Numbered from the stretch's first letter, positions 17,872-27,351 are shown. The stretch: 64,000 nucleotides of DNA from Caloranaerobacter ferrireducens (GCF_001730685.1 NZ_MDJR01000001.1:434001-498000), one strand, 5' to 3'. Made by a program: numbers and translations. The notes: generated by a model from the sequence alone, not told the origin.

Positions 17872-18273
17872 ATGAAAATAGCGTTAATAGCACATGATAA
17901 AAAGAAAAAACAAATAGTTAATTTTGCATTAGCTTATAAAGATATTTTAAAAAATCATAAGCTATATGCTACAGGAACTACTGGAAAACTTATAAATGAA
18001 GCTACAGGTCTCGATATCCATAGATTTTTATCTGGACCTTTAGGTGGGGACCAACAAATAGGGGCTTTAGTAGCTAATAATGAAATAGATATGGTTATAT
18101 TTATCAGAGATCCATTAACAGCTCAACCTCATGAACCAGACATTCTAGCATTAATGAGATTGTGTGATGTACACGGAATTCCTTTAGCTACTAATATAGC
18201 TACTGCTGAATTGTTAATAAAATCAATGCAAAGAGGAGATATGGACTGGAGAAAGATTGTTAATAAATATTAA
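17872..18273 (+). CDS. mgsA: Methylglyoxal synthase
   Basis: MgsA converts dihydroxyacetone phosphate to methylglyoxal and phosphate, a bypass of lower glycolysis under phosphate limitation. The 133-residue protein has [32 protein letters not shown] (phosphate-binding, with the catalytic aspartate) and [17 protein letters not shown] 17872 follows TTGGAGAAC; a longer reading that starts inside minE would add 13 unlikely residues. It closes the min cluster and is followed by a terminator. Confidence 0.96.
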   Translation: MKIALIAHDKKKKQIVNFALAYKDILKNHKLYATGTTGKLINEATGLDIHRFLSGPLGGDQQIGALVANNEIDMVIFIRDPLTAQPHEPDILALMRLCDVHGIPLATNIATAELLIKSMQRGDMDWRKIVNKY

Positions 18274-18303
18274 AGGCGACTTTTGTCGCCTTTATTTTTT
18301 TAA
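18272..18303 (+). terminator. Terminator after mgsA
   Basis: AAAGGCGAC (18272-18280), loop TTTT, GTCGCCTTT (18285-18293), then a run of T's. The stem starts inside the mgsA stop codon. Confidence 0.93.
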
Positions 18304-18420
18304 AAATTTTTATACAAAAAACTTAAAGTTAATTAATCTGTAAGCAAACTATTATTTGTAATAAAAAAGTATTAAAAAAAATAATAATATAGTAAATTCA
18401 ATATTTAGGGGATGAAATAT

Positions 18421-19134
18421 ATGGGAAAACGAAAACTTATTTTTAAACTTTTTCCTATGAGAGTTAAAAGAGATTACGTATACAGAGCAAAACAGAAAAG
18501 TAGTTATAAAAAGCTGTTTTATCAACTGTTAGTTAGTATAATAATTATACTTCTAATAATTCTTATAAAATCTTTTAATACAAGTTTTACCAATGATGCT
18601 ATTCGATTAGTTCAAGATACAGTAAAATATGATTATGATTTCAAAAAATTGGGTTATAAGATGCTAAAGTATGCAAAAGGAAGTAGTGAAGAATTAGATA
18701 AAGTAACTTCAGTTTTTAAGTATCAAGATGACGTAAAGGTAGGCTCATATTTTACTCCTACTACAGGCATAGTTTATAAAAAATTTGGTCAAATCAAGAA
18801 AGGAGATGCAACTATTTTTCACCGAGGTGTAGATATACTTTCAAATGATAAAAACATTTACTCAATTGGTGAAGGGATTATAAGTGAAATTTATAAAGAT
18901 AAAATTTTGGGAGAATGTATCCGAGCTGATTTTGGTGAAATAGATGCTGTTTATGCACATTTAGACAATATATATGTAAAAGTAGGTCAGAAAATAACTA
19001 AAGGAGAGGTGTTAGGGACATTAAAAGAAGATAGTAATGGAGATAAAATACTGCATTTTGAAATATGGAAAGATAATGCTCCTGTAAATCCATTAGATTA
19101 TATAAGTGTAAGTATTAGTAATTTAAATAATTAA
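18421..19134 (+). CDS. spoIVFA: SpoIVFA-like membrane-anchored M23 domain protein
   Basis: A 237-residue protein with one membrane helix (about residues 31-50) and a C-terminal LytM/M23 fold. IFHRGVDILS, VYAHLDNIYV and LHFEIWKD hold the histidine and aspartate positions expected for a zinc site, although SpoIVFA proteins are usually considered non-catalytic. The next gene is an M50 protease of SpoIVFB type, and the same gene pair stands between min and rplU genes in Bacillus, so a role in holding SpoIVFB inactive during sporulation is the best inference. ATG 18421 has AGGGG 9 bases upstream; ATG 18412 is less well placed. Confidence 0.8.
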   Translation: MGKRKLIFKLFPMRVKRDYVYRAKQKSSYKKLFYQLLVSIIIILLIILIKSFNTSFTNDAIRLVQDTVKYDYDFKKLGYKMLKYAKGSSEELDKVTSVFKYQDDVKVGSYFTPTTGIVYKKFGQIKKGDATIFHRGVDILSNDKNIYSIGEGIISEIYKDKILGECIRADFGEIDAVYAHLDNIYVKVGQKITKGEVLGTLKEDSNGDKILHFEIWKDNAPVNPLDYISVSISNLNN

Positions 19135-19145
19135 TGGGGGATTAA

Positions 19146-20030
19146 ATGACAATCTTTCGTTTTGGTCAATTTAAAATAAAAATAAATTATTTATTATTTA
19201 TACTTTTTGTGTTATATTTTATACTTGGGTATTTTAGTGAAGTGATTATAATATTTTTTTCTGTTTTAATACATGAACTTGCTCATGTTTATTTAGCATT
19301 TAAATTAGGTTTTAAAGTGAATTGTGTTGAACTATTTCCATTTGGAGGGGTTGCAAGGATAGAGGGGTTAATTGGTACAGAACCATTAAAGGAAATTAAG
19401 GTAGTTGTTATTGGACCAGCTATAAATGTTTTATTAGCGGTTGTTTTGATATTTATAAAAAAATACTTATTTGAAAATCAAATTATTGTTTTACTTATTA
19501 AAACTAATATGATTTTAGCTTTTATCAATTTGCTACCAATTTTGCCTTTAGATGGTGGCAGAATACTTAGAGCGATATTATCTTTAAAATTAGGAATTAA
19601 AAAAGCTACATTATGTGTTTTAGAATTTACTTATATAATATCTATAATCATGATTCTTATTGGTGCAGTATTTTTTATTAGAAATGTGTATGGCATTTAT
19701 TTGATTCTATTTTTTATCTTTATAATTATAGCTGCCAAAAAAGAAAAAGACATGGCAGTTTTTATTTTCCTAAAGCAAATAATTTGTAAAAATCAGAAAG
19801 TGTCAGAAACTGGTATATATAAAGTACAACATATTATTTGTTTAAATGATATGAAAATAAAATCAGTTATTGAGAATTTCCTTCCTAATAAGTATCACAT
19901 AATAATTGTAATAGATAGGGGAGGTAATGTGATTGGAACACTTTACGAGAAACAAATTTTAGAGGGAGTAATTAAATATGGTTATGATATAACTATAGAA
20001 AAGCTACTAAATAAAAAGGAAAAGTGGTAG
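19146..20030 (+). CDS. spoIVFB: SpoIVFB-like M50 intramembrane metalloprotease
   Basis: A site-2 protease with HELAH in VLIHELAHVYLAFKLG (zinc-binding histidines and catalytic glutamate) and the second zinc motif NLLPILPLDGGRILRAIL. It has about six membrane segments, and the C-terminal 75 residues resemble a single CBS-like region (HIIIVIDRGGNVIGTLYE), also known from SpoIVFB. In Bacillus the enzyme cleaves pro-sigma-K in the forespore-engulfing mother cell. It directly follows the spoIVFA-like gene (11 bases). Confidence 0.9.
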   Translation: MTIFRFGQFKIKINYLLFILFVLYFILGYFSEVIIIFFSVLIHELAHVYLAFKLGFKVNCVELFPFGGVARIEGLIGTEPLKEIKVVVIGPAINVLLAVVLIFIKKYLFENQIIVLLIKTNMILAFINLLPILPLDGGRILRAILSLKLGIKKATLCVLEFTYIISIIMILIGAVFFIRNVYGIYLILFFIFIIIAAKKEKDMAVFIFLKQIICKNQKVSETGIYKVQHIICLNDMKIKSVIENFLPNKYHIIIVIDRGGNVIGTLYEKQILEGVIKYGYDITIEKLLNKKEKW

Positions 20031-20066
20031 AATATATTTAGACATTTTGATAGTAAGGGTGATGAG

Positions 20067-21908
20067 ATGATAAATAAAGATACACTAGACAAAATTCTTT
20101 CAAGAGTTGAAAAACCAGCAAGATATATTGGTAATGAAATAAACAGCTATAACAAAAATACAAAAGAAGTAAAGGTGAGGTTTGCTTTTGCTTTTCCTGA
20201 TATTTATGAGGTTGGCATGTCACATCTTGGACTACATATATTATATAATCTCTTAAATAAAGAGGAAGATGTATTCTGTGAAAGAGTATTTGCACCATGG
20301 GTTGATATGGAGCATGAACTAAGAAAGTATAATATTCCACTTTATGCTTTAGAAAGTAAAGATCCAATAAATGAATTTGACTTTGTTGGTTTTACATTGC
20401 AGTATGAAATGAGTTATACTAATGTTTTGAATATGCTTAATTTAGCTCATATACCTTTGCTTTCTAAAGACAGGAAAGAAGGAGATCCATTTATCATAGC
20501 TGGTGGGCCATGTGCTTACAATCCTGAACCTTTAGCTGATATAATTGATTTTTTTGTAATTGGTGAATCAGAAGAATTGATATTAGAAATAATCGAAATA
20601 TATAAAAAGTGGAAAGAAAATAATAGGACTAGAGAAGAATTTTTAGAAGATGTAAGCCAAATTCAAGGGGTATATGTGCCAAAGTTTTATGAAGTTACAT
20701 ATAATCAAGACGGTACTATAAAAGAATTCAGACCAAAAACAGATAAATATCCTAGTGTAATAAAGAAAAGAATAATTAAGAATTTAGACGAAGTTTATTT
20801 TCCAGATAGAGTTATAGTTCCATATATTGAGACAGTACATGATAGGGTAATGTTAGAGATTTTTAGAGGATGTACTAGAGGATGTAGATTTTGTCAAGCA
20901 GGAATGATATATAGACCTGTAAGGGAAAGAAGTGTAGATAGGTTATTAGATTATGCACAAAAATTAGTTGAAATAACAGGTCATGAAGAAATTTCTTTAT
21001 CTTCATTATCAACAAGCGACTATTCAAAACTTGAAGAATTAGTAAAGAGTCTAATTGATAAGTTTAAAGATAAAAAGATAGGCCTTTCATTACCATCTTT
21101 AAGGCTTGATTCTTTTTCTCTTGATATAATTCAGGAGATACAGAAGGTTCGTAAAACAGGACTTACTTTTGCTCCAGAAGCTGGCAGTCAAAGACTTAGA
21201 GATATAATAAACAAAGGTATAAATGAAGAAGATTTAATAAATTCAGTAAGAGATGCTTTTTATTTAGGTTGGTCTACTGTAAAGTTGTATTTTATGATAG
21301 GACTTCCATATGAAAATTATGACGATATTCTTGGAATAAAAGATTTAGCTTATAAGGTTAAAGATACTTATTTTGGATTGCCTAAGGATAAGAGAAAAGG
21401 GAATTTAAAAGTGACAGTTAGCACATCATGTTTTGTTCCAAAACCATTTACACCTTTCCAATGGTTTGGTCAAGATACTATTGAAACATTTAAAGAGAAA
21501 CAAAGATATTTAGGAAGTAGTATAAAAGATAAGAAGATTACTTACAATTTTCATGACCCAGAATTAAGTTTTCTGGAAGCTGTTTTTGCCAGAGGAGATA
21601 GAAGATTGTCAAAAGCTTTAATAATAGCATGGCAAAAAGGCTGTAAGTTTGACGGATGGGCTGATTACTTTAATTATGAAAAATGGAAGGAAGCCTTTAG
21701 AGAAACAGAAATTGACCCAAGCTTTTATGCAAACAGACATAGAGAATATGATGAAGTATTACCTTGGGATTTTATTGATGTAGGAGTTTCCAAAAAATAC
21801 TTGATTAAGGAAAATGAAAAAGCTAAAGAAGGTATATTAACTAGGGATTGCAGAAAAGGCTGCACTGGATGTGGTATTAATATTAGTTTTACAGGTGGTG
21901 TTTGCTGA
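20067..21908 (+). CDS. TIGR03960 family B12-binding-like radical SAM protein
   Basis: A 613-residue radical SAM protein. The 4Fe-4S motif is CTRGCRFCQAG (CxxxCxxC), preceded by an N-terminal region that resembles a cobalamin-binding domain (FAFPDIYEVGMSHLGLHILY, IAGGPCAYNPEPLADIIDFF). Near the end is a cysteine cluster CRKGCTGCGI. The next gene encodes the DUF2344 partner that is fused to this protein in some bacteria. The substrate is unknown. The gene starts 36 bases after spoIVFB with AAGGGTGATG upstream. Confidence 0.9.
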   Translation: MINKDTLDKILSRVEKPARYIGNEINSYNKNTKEVKVRFAFAFPDIYEVGMSHLGLHILYNLLNKEEDVFCERVFAPWVDMEHELRKYNIPLYALESKDPINEFDFVGFTLQYEMSYTNVLNMLNLAHIPLLSKDRKEGDPFIIAGGPCAYNPEPLADIIDFFVIGESEELILEIIEIYKKWKENNRTREEFLEDVSQIQGVYVPKFYEVTYNQDGTIKEFRPKTDKYPSVIKKRIIKNLDEVYFPDRVIVPYIETVHDRVMLEIFRGCTRGCRFCQAGMIYRPVRERSVDRLLDYAQKLVEITGHEEISLSSLSTSDYSKLEELVKSLIDKFKDKKIGLSLPSLRLDSFSLDIIQEIQKVRKTGLTFAPEAGSQRLRDIINKGINEEDLINSVRDAFYLGWSTVKLYFMIGLPYENYDDILGIKDLAYKVKDTYFGLPKDKRKGNLKVTVSTSCFVPKPFTPFQWFGQDTIETFKEKQRYLGSSIKDKKITYNFHDPELSFLEAVFARGDRRLSKALIIAWQKGCKFDGWADYFNYEKWKEAFRETEIDPSFYANRHREYDEVLPWDFIDVGVSKKYLIKENEKAKEGILTRDCRKGCTGCGINISFTGGVC

Positions 21909-22618
21909 TGAGTACAATTAGAGTAAAATTTTCAAAAAATGATGAGATGAAATATATTTCACATTTAGACTTGATGCGATTATTCCAAAGAGCTTTTAGA
22001 AGAGCGGATATACCAATAAGATATAGTCAGGGTTTTAATCCACATCCAAAATTTTCATTAGCTACAGCCCTTCCAATTGGGGTAACAAGTGATGGAGAAT
22101 ATATGGATGTTGAATTAGAAAATGATCTTGATAGAGATGAGTTTATTAACAGGCTTAATGATGTATTACCTAAAGGGGTCAGAATTCTTTCTGGTAAATA
22201 TATAAAGGCAGGTAAATCATTGATGTCACTAATAGAATGGTCTGATTATGTTATAGAATTTTATGTAACTGGTGATATCAGTAAAGAAGATATAGAAAAT
22301 TGTATAAAAGAAATTCTTAAAAAAGATGAGATTTATATAAAAAAAGTTAAGATAAAAAACAAAAAAGAGATAATAAAAGAAGTTGATATAAGAAATAGTA
22401 TTAAAAATTTGAAATTACTAGTTATTGAAGATAAAAGGATTGTTATCAGAACAACATTAAAATCAGGTAGCAAAGGTAACTTGAAGCCTAAATACATAAT
22501 AGATGTAATAAAAAGGATTGGGAATATAGAAATAGTAGATGATAGTGTAAAAATCCATAGATTAGAGTTATATTCTCAGAAGAATGGTAAATTGGTTTCA
22601 CCTTTAAATTGTGAATAG
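21908..22618 (+). CDS. TIGR03936 family radical SAM-associated protein (DUF2344)
   Basis: A 236-residue protein beginning with IRVKFSKNDEMKYISHLDLM and RRADIPIRYSQGFNPHPKFS, the signature of DUF2344. It overlaps the stop of the radical SAM gene (ATGA), so the two are translationally coupled and very likely act together. ATG 21908 with GGTGGTG upstream is chosen over TTG 21902. Its biochemical role is not established; proximity to RNase G and ribosomal genes hints at RNA-related work but does not prove it. Confidence 0.88.
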   Translation: MSTIRVKFSKNDEMKYISHLDLMRLFQRAFRRADIPIRYSQGFNPHPKFSLATALPIGVTSDGEYMDVELENDLDRDEFINRLNDVLPKGVRILSGKYIKAGKSLMSLIEWSDYVIEFYVTGDISKEDIENCIKEILKKDEIYIKKVKIKNKKEIIKEVDIRNSIKNLKLLVIEDKRIVIRTTLKSGSKGNLKPKYIIDVIKRIGNIEIVDDSVKIHRLELYSQKNGKLVSPLNCE

Positions 22619-22629
22619 GAGAAGATTTT

Positions 22630-24135
22630 ATGGCTGAGATTATAATAGATATGGGATTAAATCAAAATAGAGTAGCAATTTTGGAAAATGGAGATTTAGT
22701 TGAATTATATGTTGAAGAGGAGAATAAAAGACTTCTTGGTAATATTTACAAAGGTAGAGTAGTTAATGTATTACCAGGTATGGAAGCTGCTTTTGTAGAT
22801 ATTGGTTTGGACAAAAATGCTTTTTTATATGTTAAGGATGCTATATCGAATGATCTTTTAGGTAGTGAAGATATAAGTTTTAAGGATATTTCTATTAGAG
22901 ATGTTGTAAAACCTGGTCAAGAGTTGCTTGTTCAAGTAGTAAAAGAGCCAATAGGGACTAAAGGACCAAGGATATCAACTCATATTACTTTACCAGGTAA
23001 ATATGTAGTTTTGATGCCAGAAATAAATCAAATTGGTATATCCAGAAAAATTATAGAGGAAGAGGAAAGAGATAGGTTAAAGAAAATAGTTGAAGAGAAC
23101 AAACCAGAAAATATGGGAATTATATTACGGACAGCAAGTGCTGGTGTAGAAGAGGGCTTAATTATCAGAGATATTGAGTTTTTGATAAAACTATATGAGA
23201 AAATAAAAAGAGAAGGTAAAATAGGATATGCCCCTAGGTTAATATATAAAGAATTAGACTTGATAGATAGAGTAGTACGTGATTATTTTGGTGATGATAT
23301 ACAAAGATTAGTTATTAATGATAGAGAAAAGTATAAGAACATTACTGAACTAATTGATGCAACAATGCCTCACTTGAAATCTAAAATACATTATTTTGAC
23401 GAATGCTATGATATTTTTAAACATTTTGGAATAGAAGCAATGATTAAAAATGCATTAGAACGCAAAGTATGGCTAAAAAGTGGAGGATACATAGTAATAG
23501 ATGAAACAGAGGCTCTTACCTCAATAGATGTTAATACAGGTAAATTTGTAGGAAGTGTTAATTTAAAAGATACTGTTTTGAAAACAAATATTGAAGCTGC
23601 TAAGGAAATTGCTAAACAATTAAGATTAAGAAATATAGGTGGTATAATTATTATAGATTTTATTGATATGAAAAATAGTGAGGACATAAAATATGTTATT
23701 GATTGTTTAGAAAATGAGCTAAAAAAAGATAAGGTAAAAACAACAATATTAGGGATGACTAGATTAGGGTTATTAGAAATGACTCGGAAAAAAGATAGAA
23801 AAAAATTATCTTCAAAACTTTATAAAAATTGTCCTCATTGTGAAGGAAAAGGGAAAATTATTTCCGATAGCTCGATTCTAAATCTTATAGAAAAAGAAAT
23901 AAAGAGAATAAAAATTCATACGAATTCAAGTGCTGTTATTTTTGACTTAAATATATCTTATAAAGAAACGATAGATTCTAAATTTGAGAATAATATTAAA
24001 CTTATTGAAGATAAATTTGGAATTAAGATCTTTATAAATTATATAGATAGTATTAGCTTAAAAGAAATTAAAATAAGAAGTATGGGTAAATTAGAAAATA
24101 TAAAAGTGCTTTTTGAAAATATAAAAAGCAAATAA
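22630..24135 (+). CDS. rng: Ribonuclease E/G family endoribonuclease
   Basis: A 501-residue RNase E/G catalytic region without the long C-terminal scaffold of E. coli RNase E. Motifs: S1-like N-terminus (GNIYKGRVVNVLPGMEAAFV), catalytic aspartates in SIDVNTGKFVG and IIIIDFIDMKN, and the zinc-link CPHCEGKGKI. In Clostridia it takes part in mRNA decay and rRNA maturation alongside RNase Y. It follows the DUF2344 gene by 11 bases; this radical SAM/DUF2344/rng order is common in the class. Confidence 0.94.
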   Translation: MAEIIIDMGLNQNRVAILENGDLVELYVEEENKRLLGNIYKGRVVNVLPGMEAAFVDIGLDKNAFLYVKDAISNDLLGSEDISFKDISIRDVVKPGQELLVQVVKEPIGTKGPRISTHITLPGKYVVLMPEINQIGISRKIIEEEERDRLKKIVEENKPENMGIILRTASAGVEEGLIIRDIEFLIKLYEKIKREGKIGYAPRLIYKELDLIDRVVRDYFGDDIQRLVINDREKYKNITELIDATMPHLKSKIHYFDECYDIFKHFGIEAMIKNALERKVWLKSGGYIVIDETEALTSIDVNTGKFVGSVNLKDTVLKTNIEAAKEIAKQLRLRNIGGIIIIDFIDMKNSEDIKYVIDCLENELKKDKVKTTILGMTRLGLLEMTRKKDRKKLSSKLYKNCPHCEGKGKIISDSSILNLIEKEIKRIKIHTNSSAVIFDLNISYKETIDSKFENNIKLIEDKFGIKIFINYIDSISLKEIKIRSMGKLENIKVLFENIKSK

Positions 24136-24169
24136 CAAATGATTATTTCAAAATAAGGAGTTGAAAGAT

Positions 24170-25297
24170 GTGAAAATATTAGTTGCACCTGATTCATTTA
24201 AAGGAAGCCTTACAGCTCTTGAAGTAGCAGAATGCATGGAAAAGGGCATATTAAAAGTTTTACCTAATGCACAAGTAATTAAAGTACCTATGGCAGATGG
24301 TGGTGAGGGAACTGTAAGAGCTTTAGTAGATGCAAATAAAGGTGAAATTATTTATAAAAAAGTAACTGGTCCATTAGGAACTCCTGTAAATGCTTTTTTT
24401 GGTGTTTTAGGTGATGGGAAAAGGGCAGTAATTGAAATGGCAGCTGCTTCAGGTTTGCCGTTAGTACCTAAAGATAAAGCTAACCCTATGATAACTACTA
24501 CTTATGGAACTGGTGAGTTAATAAAACATGCATTGGACTTCGGAGTAGAGGAATTAATTATTGGTATAGGTGGTAGTGCAACTAATGATGCAGGTGTTGG
24601 GATGGCACAAGCTTTAGGAATACGCTTTTTAGATGAAAATGGCGAAGAAATAGGATTTGGTGGGAAGGAATTAATTAGAATAAAGGAAATAGATATTAGC
24701 GGTTTAGATAAAAGAATATTGAAAACTAGGATTAAAGTAGCTTGTGATGTAACAAATCCTTTATATGGTCCAAATGGAGCAGCTTTCGTTTATGCTCCTC
24801 AAAAAGGAGCTGATGAAGAAATGGTTAAATTATTAGATAGAAATCTAAAACATTTTGCAGAGGTTGTTAAAAATCAGTTAGGAATAGATGTTCAGAATAT
24901 ACCAGGAGCAGGTGCTGCAGGAGGACTAGGTGCTGGAATTGTTGCGTTTTTAGGGGGTAAGCTATTACCAGGAATTAAAATAGTACTTGAAGCAAATAAT
25001 TTTACTGAAAAATTAAATGGAGTAAAATTAGTTATAACTGGTGAAGGTAGAATAGATGGACAAACAGTAAATGGCAAGACGCCGATAGGAGTTGCAAAAG
25101 AAGCAAAAAAAATGGGTATACCAGTAATAGCTATTGCGGGTACTTTAGGACATGATTCAAATTTAGTGTTAAATGAGGGGATAGATGCAGTTTTTAGCAT
25201 TATTCAAAAACCAACAACTTTAGAAAAGGCGATTGAATATACTTCTGAGTGGATAAAAAATACAACAAGTCAAATAGTTAAGGTTTTCATTTTGTAA
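24170..25297 (+). CDS. glxK: Glycerate kinase
   Basis: Family GarK/GlxK glycerate 2-kinase: phosphorylates glycerate with ATP. The 375-residue protein starts ILVAPDSFKGSLTALEVAE, has GTGELIKHALDFGVEELIIG, GGSATNDAGVGMAQALGI and TGEGRIDGQTVNGKTPIGVA. GTG 24170 is chosen because AAGGAG (24155-24160) is 9 bases upstream; TTG 24161 would abut it. The gene is not obviously linked in function to its neighbours and may be the last of the run that starts with the radical SAM gene. Confidence 0.93.
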   Translation: MKILVAPDSFKGSLTALEVAECMEKGILKVLPNAQVIKVPMADGGEGTVRALVDANKGEIIYKKVTGPLGTPVNAFFGVLGDGKRAVIEMAAASGLPLVPKDKANPMITTTYGTGELIKHALDFGVEELIIGIGGSATNDAGVGMAQALGIRFLDENGEEIGFGGKELIRIKEIDISGLDKRILKTRIKVACDVTNPLYGPNGAAFVYAPQKGADEEMVKLLDRNLKHFAEVVKNQLGIDVQNIPGAGAAGGLGAGIVAFLGGKLLPGIKIVLEANNFTEKLNGVKLVITGEGRIDGQTVNGKTPIGVAKEAKKMGIPVIAIAGTLGHDSNLVLNEGIDAVFSIIQKPTTLEKAIEYTSEWIKNTTSQIVKVFIL

Positions 25298-25357
25298 TGG
25301 TTAGAGATGCTAGAGCAATGACTTTACATACAAATAATATATAACAATAATTACAGG

Positions 25358-25386
25358 TTGACAAAATGATAAGAATTTGATAGAAT
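25358..25386 (+). promoter_or_regulatory. Sigma-A promoter of rplU-prp-rpmA
   Basis: Perfect TTGACA (25358-25363), 17-base spacer, TAGAAT (25381-25386). Transcription would start near 25393 and include the L21 leader. Confidence 0.85.
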
Positions 25387-25392
25387 TTGTAC

Positions 25393-25466
25393 TTGTAGGT
25401 AGCCGCACAATGCAGGTTTGAAAACTTAGTACCTGGCATTGGCGAGACAGGATAGAGGAGGTGTGA
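25393..25466 (+). ncRNA. Ribosomal protein L21 leader RNA
   Basis: The stretch between the promoter and rplU carries the conserved look of the Firmicutes L21 leader: TAGGTAGCCGCAC followed by GCAGGT...TACCTGGCATTGGCGAGACAGG. GCAGGT near 25413 can pair with ACCTGG... near 25431 to form a compact structure before the ribosome-binding site GAGGAGGTG. By family knowledge it is an autoregulatory element that binds L21; here it is assigned by position and motif only. Confidence 0.75.
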
Positions 25467-25470
25467 AGGA

Positions 25471-25782
25471 ATGTACGCTGTAATTGAAACTGGCGGTAAG
25501 CAGTACAGAGTTCAAGAAGGAGATACTCTTTTCATTGAAAAGGTAGCTGGAAACGAAGGAGAAGTTGTTAAGTTTGATAAGGTTTTATTAGTTTCAAACG
25601 GTGAAGAAGTAAAAATAGGAAAGCCTTTCGTTGAAGGAGCTACAGTAGATGCAAAGATAGTAGAACATGGAAAAGGCAAAAAGATAATAGTATTTAAGTA
25701 TAAGGCTAAGAAGGATTACAGAAGAAAGCAAGGACATCGCCAGCCATATACTAAAGTTGTAATTGAAAAGATTAATGGATAG
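25471..25782 (+). CDS. rplU: 50S ribosomal protein L21
   Basis: L21, 103 residues, with [18 protein letters not shown] at the start and the C-terminal [20 protein letters not shown] signature. It binds 23S rRNA (domain VI) together with L20. GAGGAGGTGTGAAGG stands before ATG 25471. It opens the conserved rplU-prp-rpmA operon. Confidence 0.98.
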   Translation: MYAVIETGGKQYRVQEGDTLFIEKVAGNEGEVVKFDKVLLVSNGEEVKIGKPFVEGATVDAKIVEHGKGKKIIVFKYKAKKDYRRKQGHRQPYTKVVIEKING

Positions 25783-25790
25783 TGTTAATT

Positions 25791-26138
25791 ATGACAAGAG
25801 TGACTGTTTATAAAAACAAAAGAGGAAGTATAATAGGGTATAAAGTAGATGGTCACGCAGGTTATGATGAATATGGCAGAGACATAGTATGTGCAGCTAT
25901 ATCTGTATTATCTCAGACAGCACTTATTGCGCTAAATGAGGTCTGTGGGATAGATATAAGCGATATTAAATATTATATAGATGAAGAGAATGGTCATTTA
26001 AGCGTGACTATACCTGATAATTTAACAAAAGAAAAAAGGTTGAGGGCAGACATAGTATTTGAGACTATGATAGTTGGAATAAAAGGATTATTAGAAGAAT
26101 ATTCTGATTACTTAACTCTCGAATATGGGGAGGTGTAA
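25791..26138 (+). CDS. prp: Ribosomal-processing cysteine protease Prp
   Basis: Prp removes the N-terminal extension of L27 in Firmicutes. Starting at ATG 25791 the protein has [18 protein letters not shown] with His22 and Cys34, the exact catalytic positions known from Staphylococcus aureus Prp; that supports this start over GTG 25782. Length is 115 residues. It stands between rplU and rpmA as in other Firmicutes, and its substrate site is visible in the neighbouring L27. Confidence 0.95.
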   Translation: MTRVTVYKNKRGSIIGYKVDGHAGYDEYGRDIVCAAISVLSQTALIALNEVCGIDISDIKYYIDEENGHLSVTIPDNLTKEKRLRADIVFETMIVGIKGLLEEYSDYLTLEYGEV

Positions 26139-26143
26139 AGATG

Positions 26144-26437
26144 ATGTTAAAGATGAACCTACAGTTATTTGCTCATAAAAAAGGAGTAGGTAGCTCCAAA
26201 AACGGTCGTGATAGTGAATCTAAAAGATTAGGCGTAAAAAGAGCTGACGGACAATTTGTTCTAGCTGGTAATATATTAGTTAGACAAAGAGGAACTAAGA
26301 TTCATCCAGGTAATAACGTAGGAAGAGGCGGAGACGATACTCTATTTGCTTTAATTGATGGTATAGTTAAATTCGAAAGAAAAGGCAGAAATAAGAAACA
26401 AGTAAGTGTTTATCCAAAAGAAGCTTTAGCAAGATAA
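26144..26437 (+). CDS. rpmA: 50S ribosomal protein L27 with a cleavable N-terminal extension
   Basis: L27 sits at the peptidyl transferase centre. The protein begins [20 protein letters not shown]: the part up to LQLF is the Firmicutes extension cut by Prp, giving a mature N-terminus AHKKG. The rest ([36 protein letters not shown]) is standard L27. Two ATG codons lie at 26141 and 26144; GGGGAGGTG is upstream of both. A terminator follows at once. Confidence 0.97.
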   Translation: MLKMNLQLFAHKKGVGSSKNGRDSESKRLGVKRADGQFVLAGNILVRQRGTKIHPGNNVGRGGDDTLFALIDGIVKFERKGRNKKQVSVYPKEALAR

Positions 26438-26463
26438 CCTACCGAATTCGGTAGGTTTTTTTG
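26436..26463 (+). terminator. Terminator after rpmA
   Basis: Palindrome AACCTACCGAATTCGGTAGGTT (26436-26457, 11 bp per arm with the GAATTC centre giving the loop), followed by a run of T's to 26462. Confidence 0.92.
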
Positions 26464-26490
26464 TAACAAAATAATTCTTTGTGATAAAAT
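26461..26490 (+). promoter_or_regulatory. Candidate promoter of the spo0B-like gene
   Basis: TTGTAA (26461-26466), 18-base spacer, TAAAAT (26485-26490). It implies transcription from about 26497, which argues against the GTG at 26498 being the start of the next gene. Confidence 0.45.
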
Positions 26491-26533
26491 AACTACAGTG
26501 GTAAAGTTAAAAGGGGGAGGGTGTCTATTTAAA

Positions 26534-27292
26534 TTGATTAATAAATTTAGATGTAATAAGGGGTTAATTTTTAATATATTGAGTTTATTAATATTATTTG
26601 TATATCTTAGTCTGATTTTGACAAATTATTTTATTAATAAAACTGCTCAAATTCTAATTTTAATTTTGATTTTTGTGTTTGAAATATTATCTATATGTGA
26701 ATTTAGCAAATTTAAGTCTTGTATTGGTAAAGAAAGATGCAAAGATATATTAAAGATTCAAGGAGAATTTACTAGGAAATTAAAAAATTTGAATAGAGAG
26801 CAACGTCATGATTGGATGAATGTTTTGCAAGTTATATACGGATATTTACAATTAGGTAAATATGATATGGCAATTAAGAAAATTAATGATTTATCGCAAA
26901 TAACATTAAGTATTAGTAAGGTATATAAATTAACGATAACACCTATTTGTCTACTATTAGAAAGAAAAATTAAAGAGGCGTATAATAATGGAATAATATT
27001 TATATTCAATGTAAATAATTTTAATCAAGTTTCTTATCGTAAAGTAGATAATTTAGCAAATATAACAAAAAGTTTAGAATATGTTATAGATAAAATTTTG
27101 GAATGCAGTAAACATAATTATAGAGAAATAAATATAGAGATTTCTGAGTATATAGATAAACTTGAATTTATTATAAAAGGGAAGTTTAATTTAGAAATTA
27201 AAAGTGAGTTTTTACAGAATGTTGATATTAGTGATGACTGCATGAGGTATAGGTTTGACTTAGTTGGTATAACTGAATTAACTTCTACATAG
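26534..27292 (+). CDS. Spo0B-like membrane phosphotransferase / sensor-kinase-like protein
   Basis: The protein (about 252 residues) has two predicted membrane segments at the N-terminus, then EQRHDWMNVLQVIYGYLQLG, which matches the Spo0B-type alpha-helical hairpin with the phosphorylatable histidine (RHDWMN). The C-terminal part is a weak ATPase-like region: clear N and G boxes are not visible. Position between rpmA and obg is the position of spo0B in Bacillus, so a relay to Spo0A is the natural inference. Bacillus Spo0B is soluble, so the membrane segments are unusual. TTG 26534 is the likely start, 13 bases after the very strong GGGGGAGG; the start is uncertain. Confidence 0.7.
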   Translation: MINKFRCNKGLIFNILSLLILFVYLSLILTNYFINKTAQILILILIFVFEILSICEFSKFKSCIGKERCKDILKIQGEFTRKLKNLNREQRHDWMNVLQVIYGYLQLGKYDMAIKKINDLSQITLSISKVYKLTITPICLLLERKIKEAYNNGIIFIFNVNNFNQVSYRKVDNLANITKSLEYVIDKILECSKHNYREINIEISEYIDKLEFIIKGKFNLEIKSEFLQNVDISDDCMRYRFDLVGITELTST

Positions 27293-27351
27293 ATTTAATT
27301 ATATCTTGATTAAGATAAATTCGTATAGATTTGTTCATAATATAAATATAG

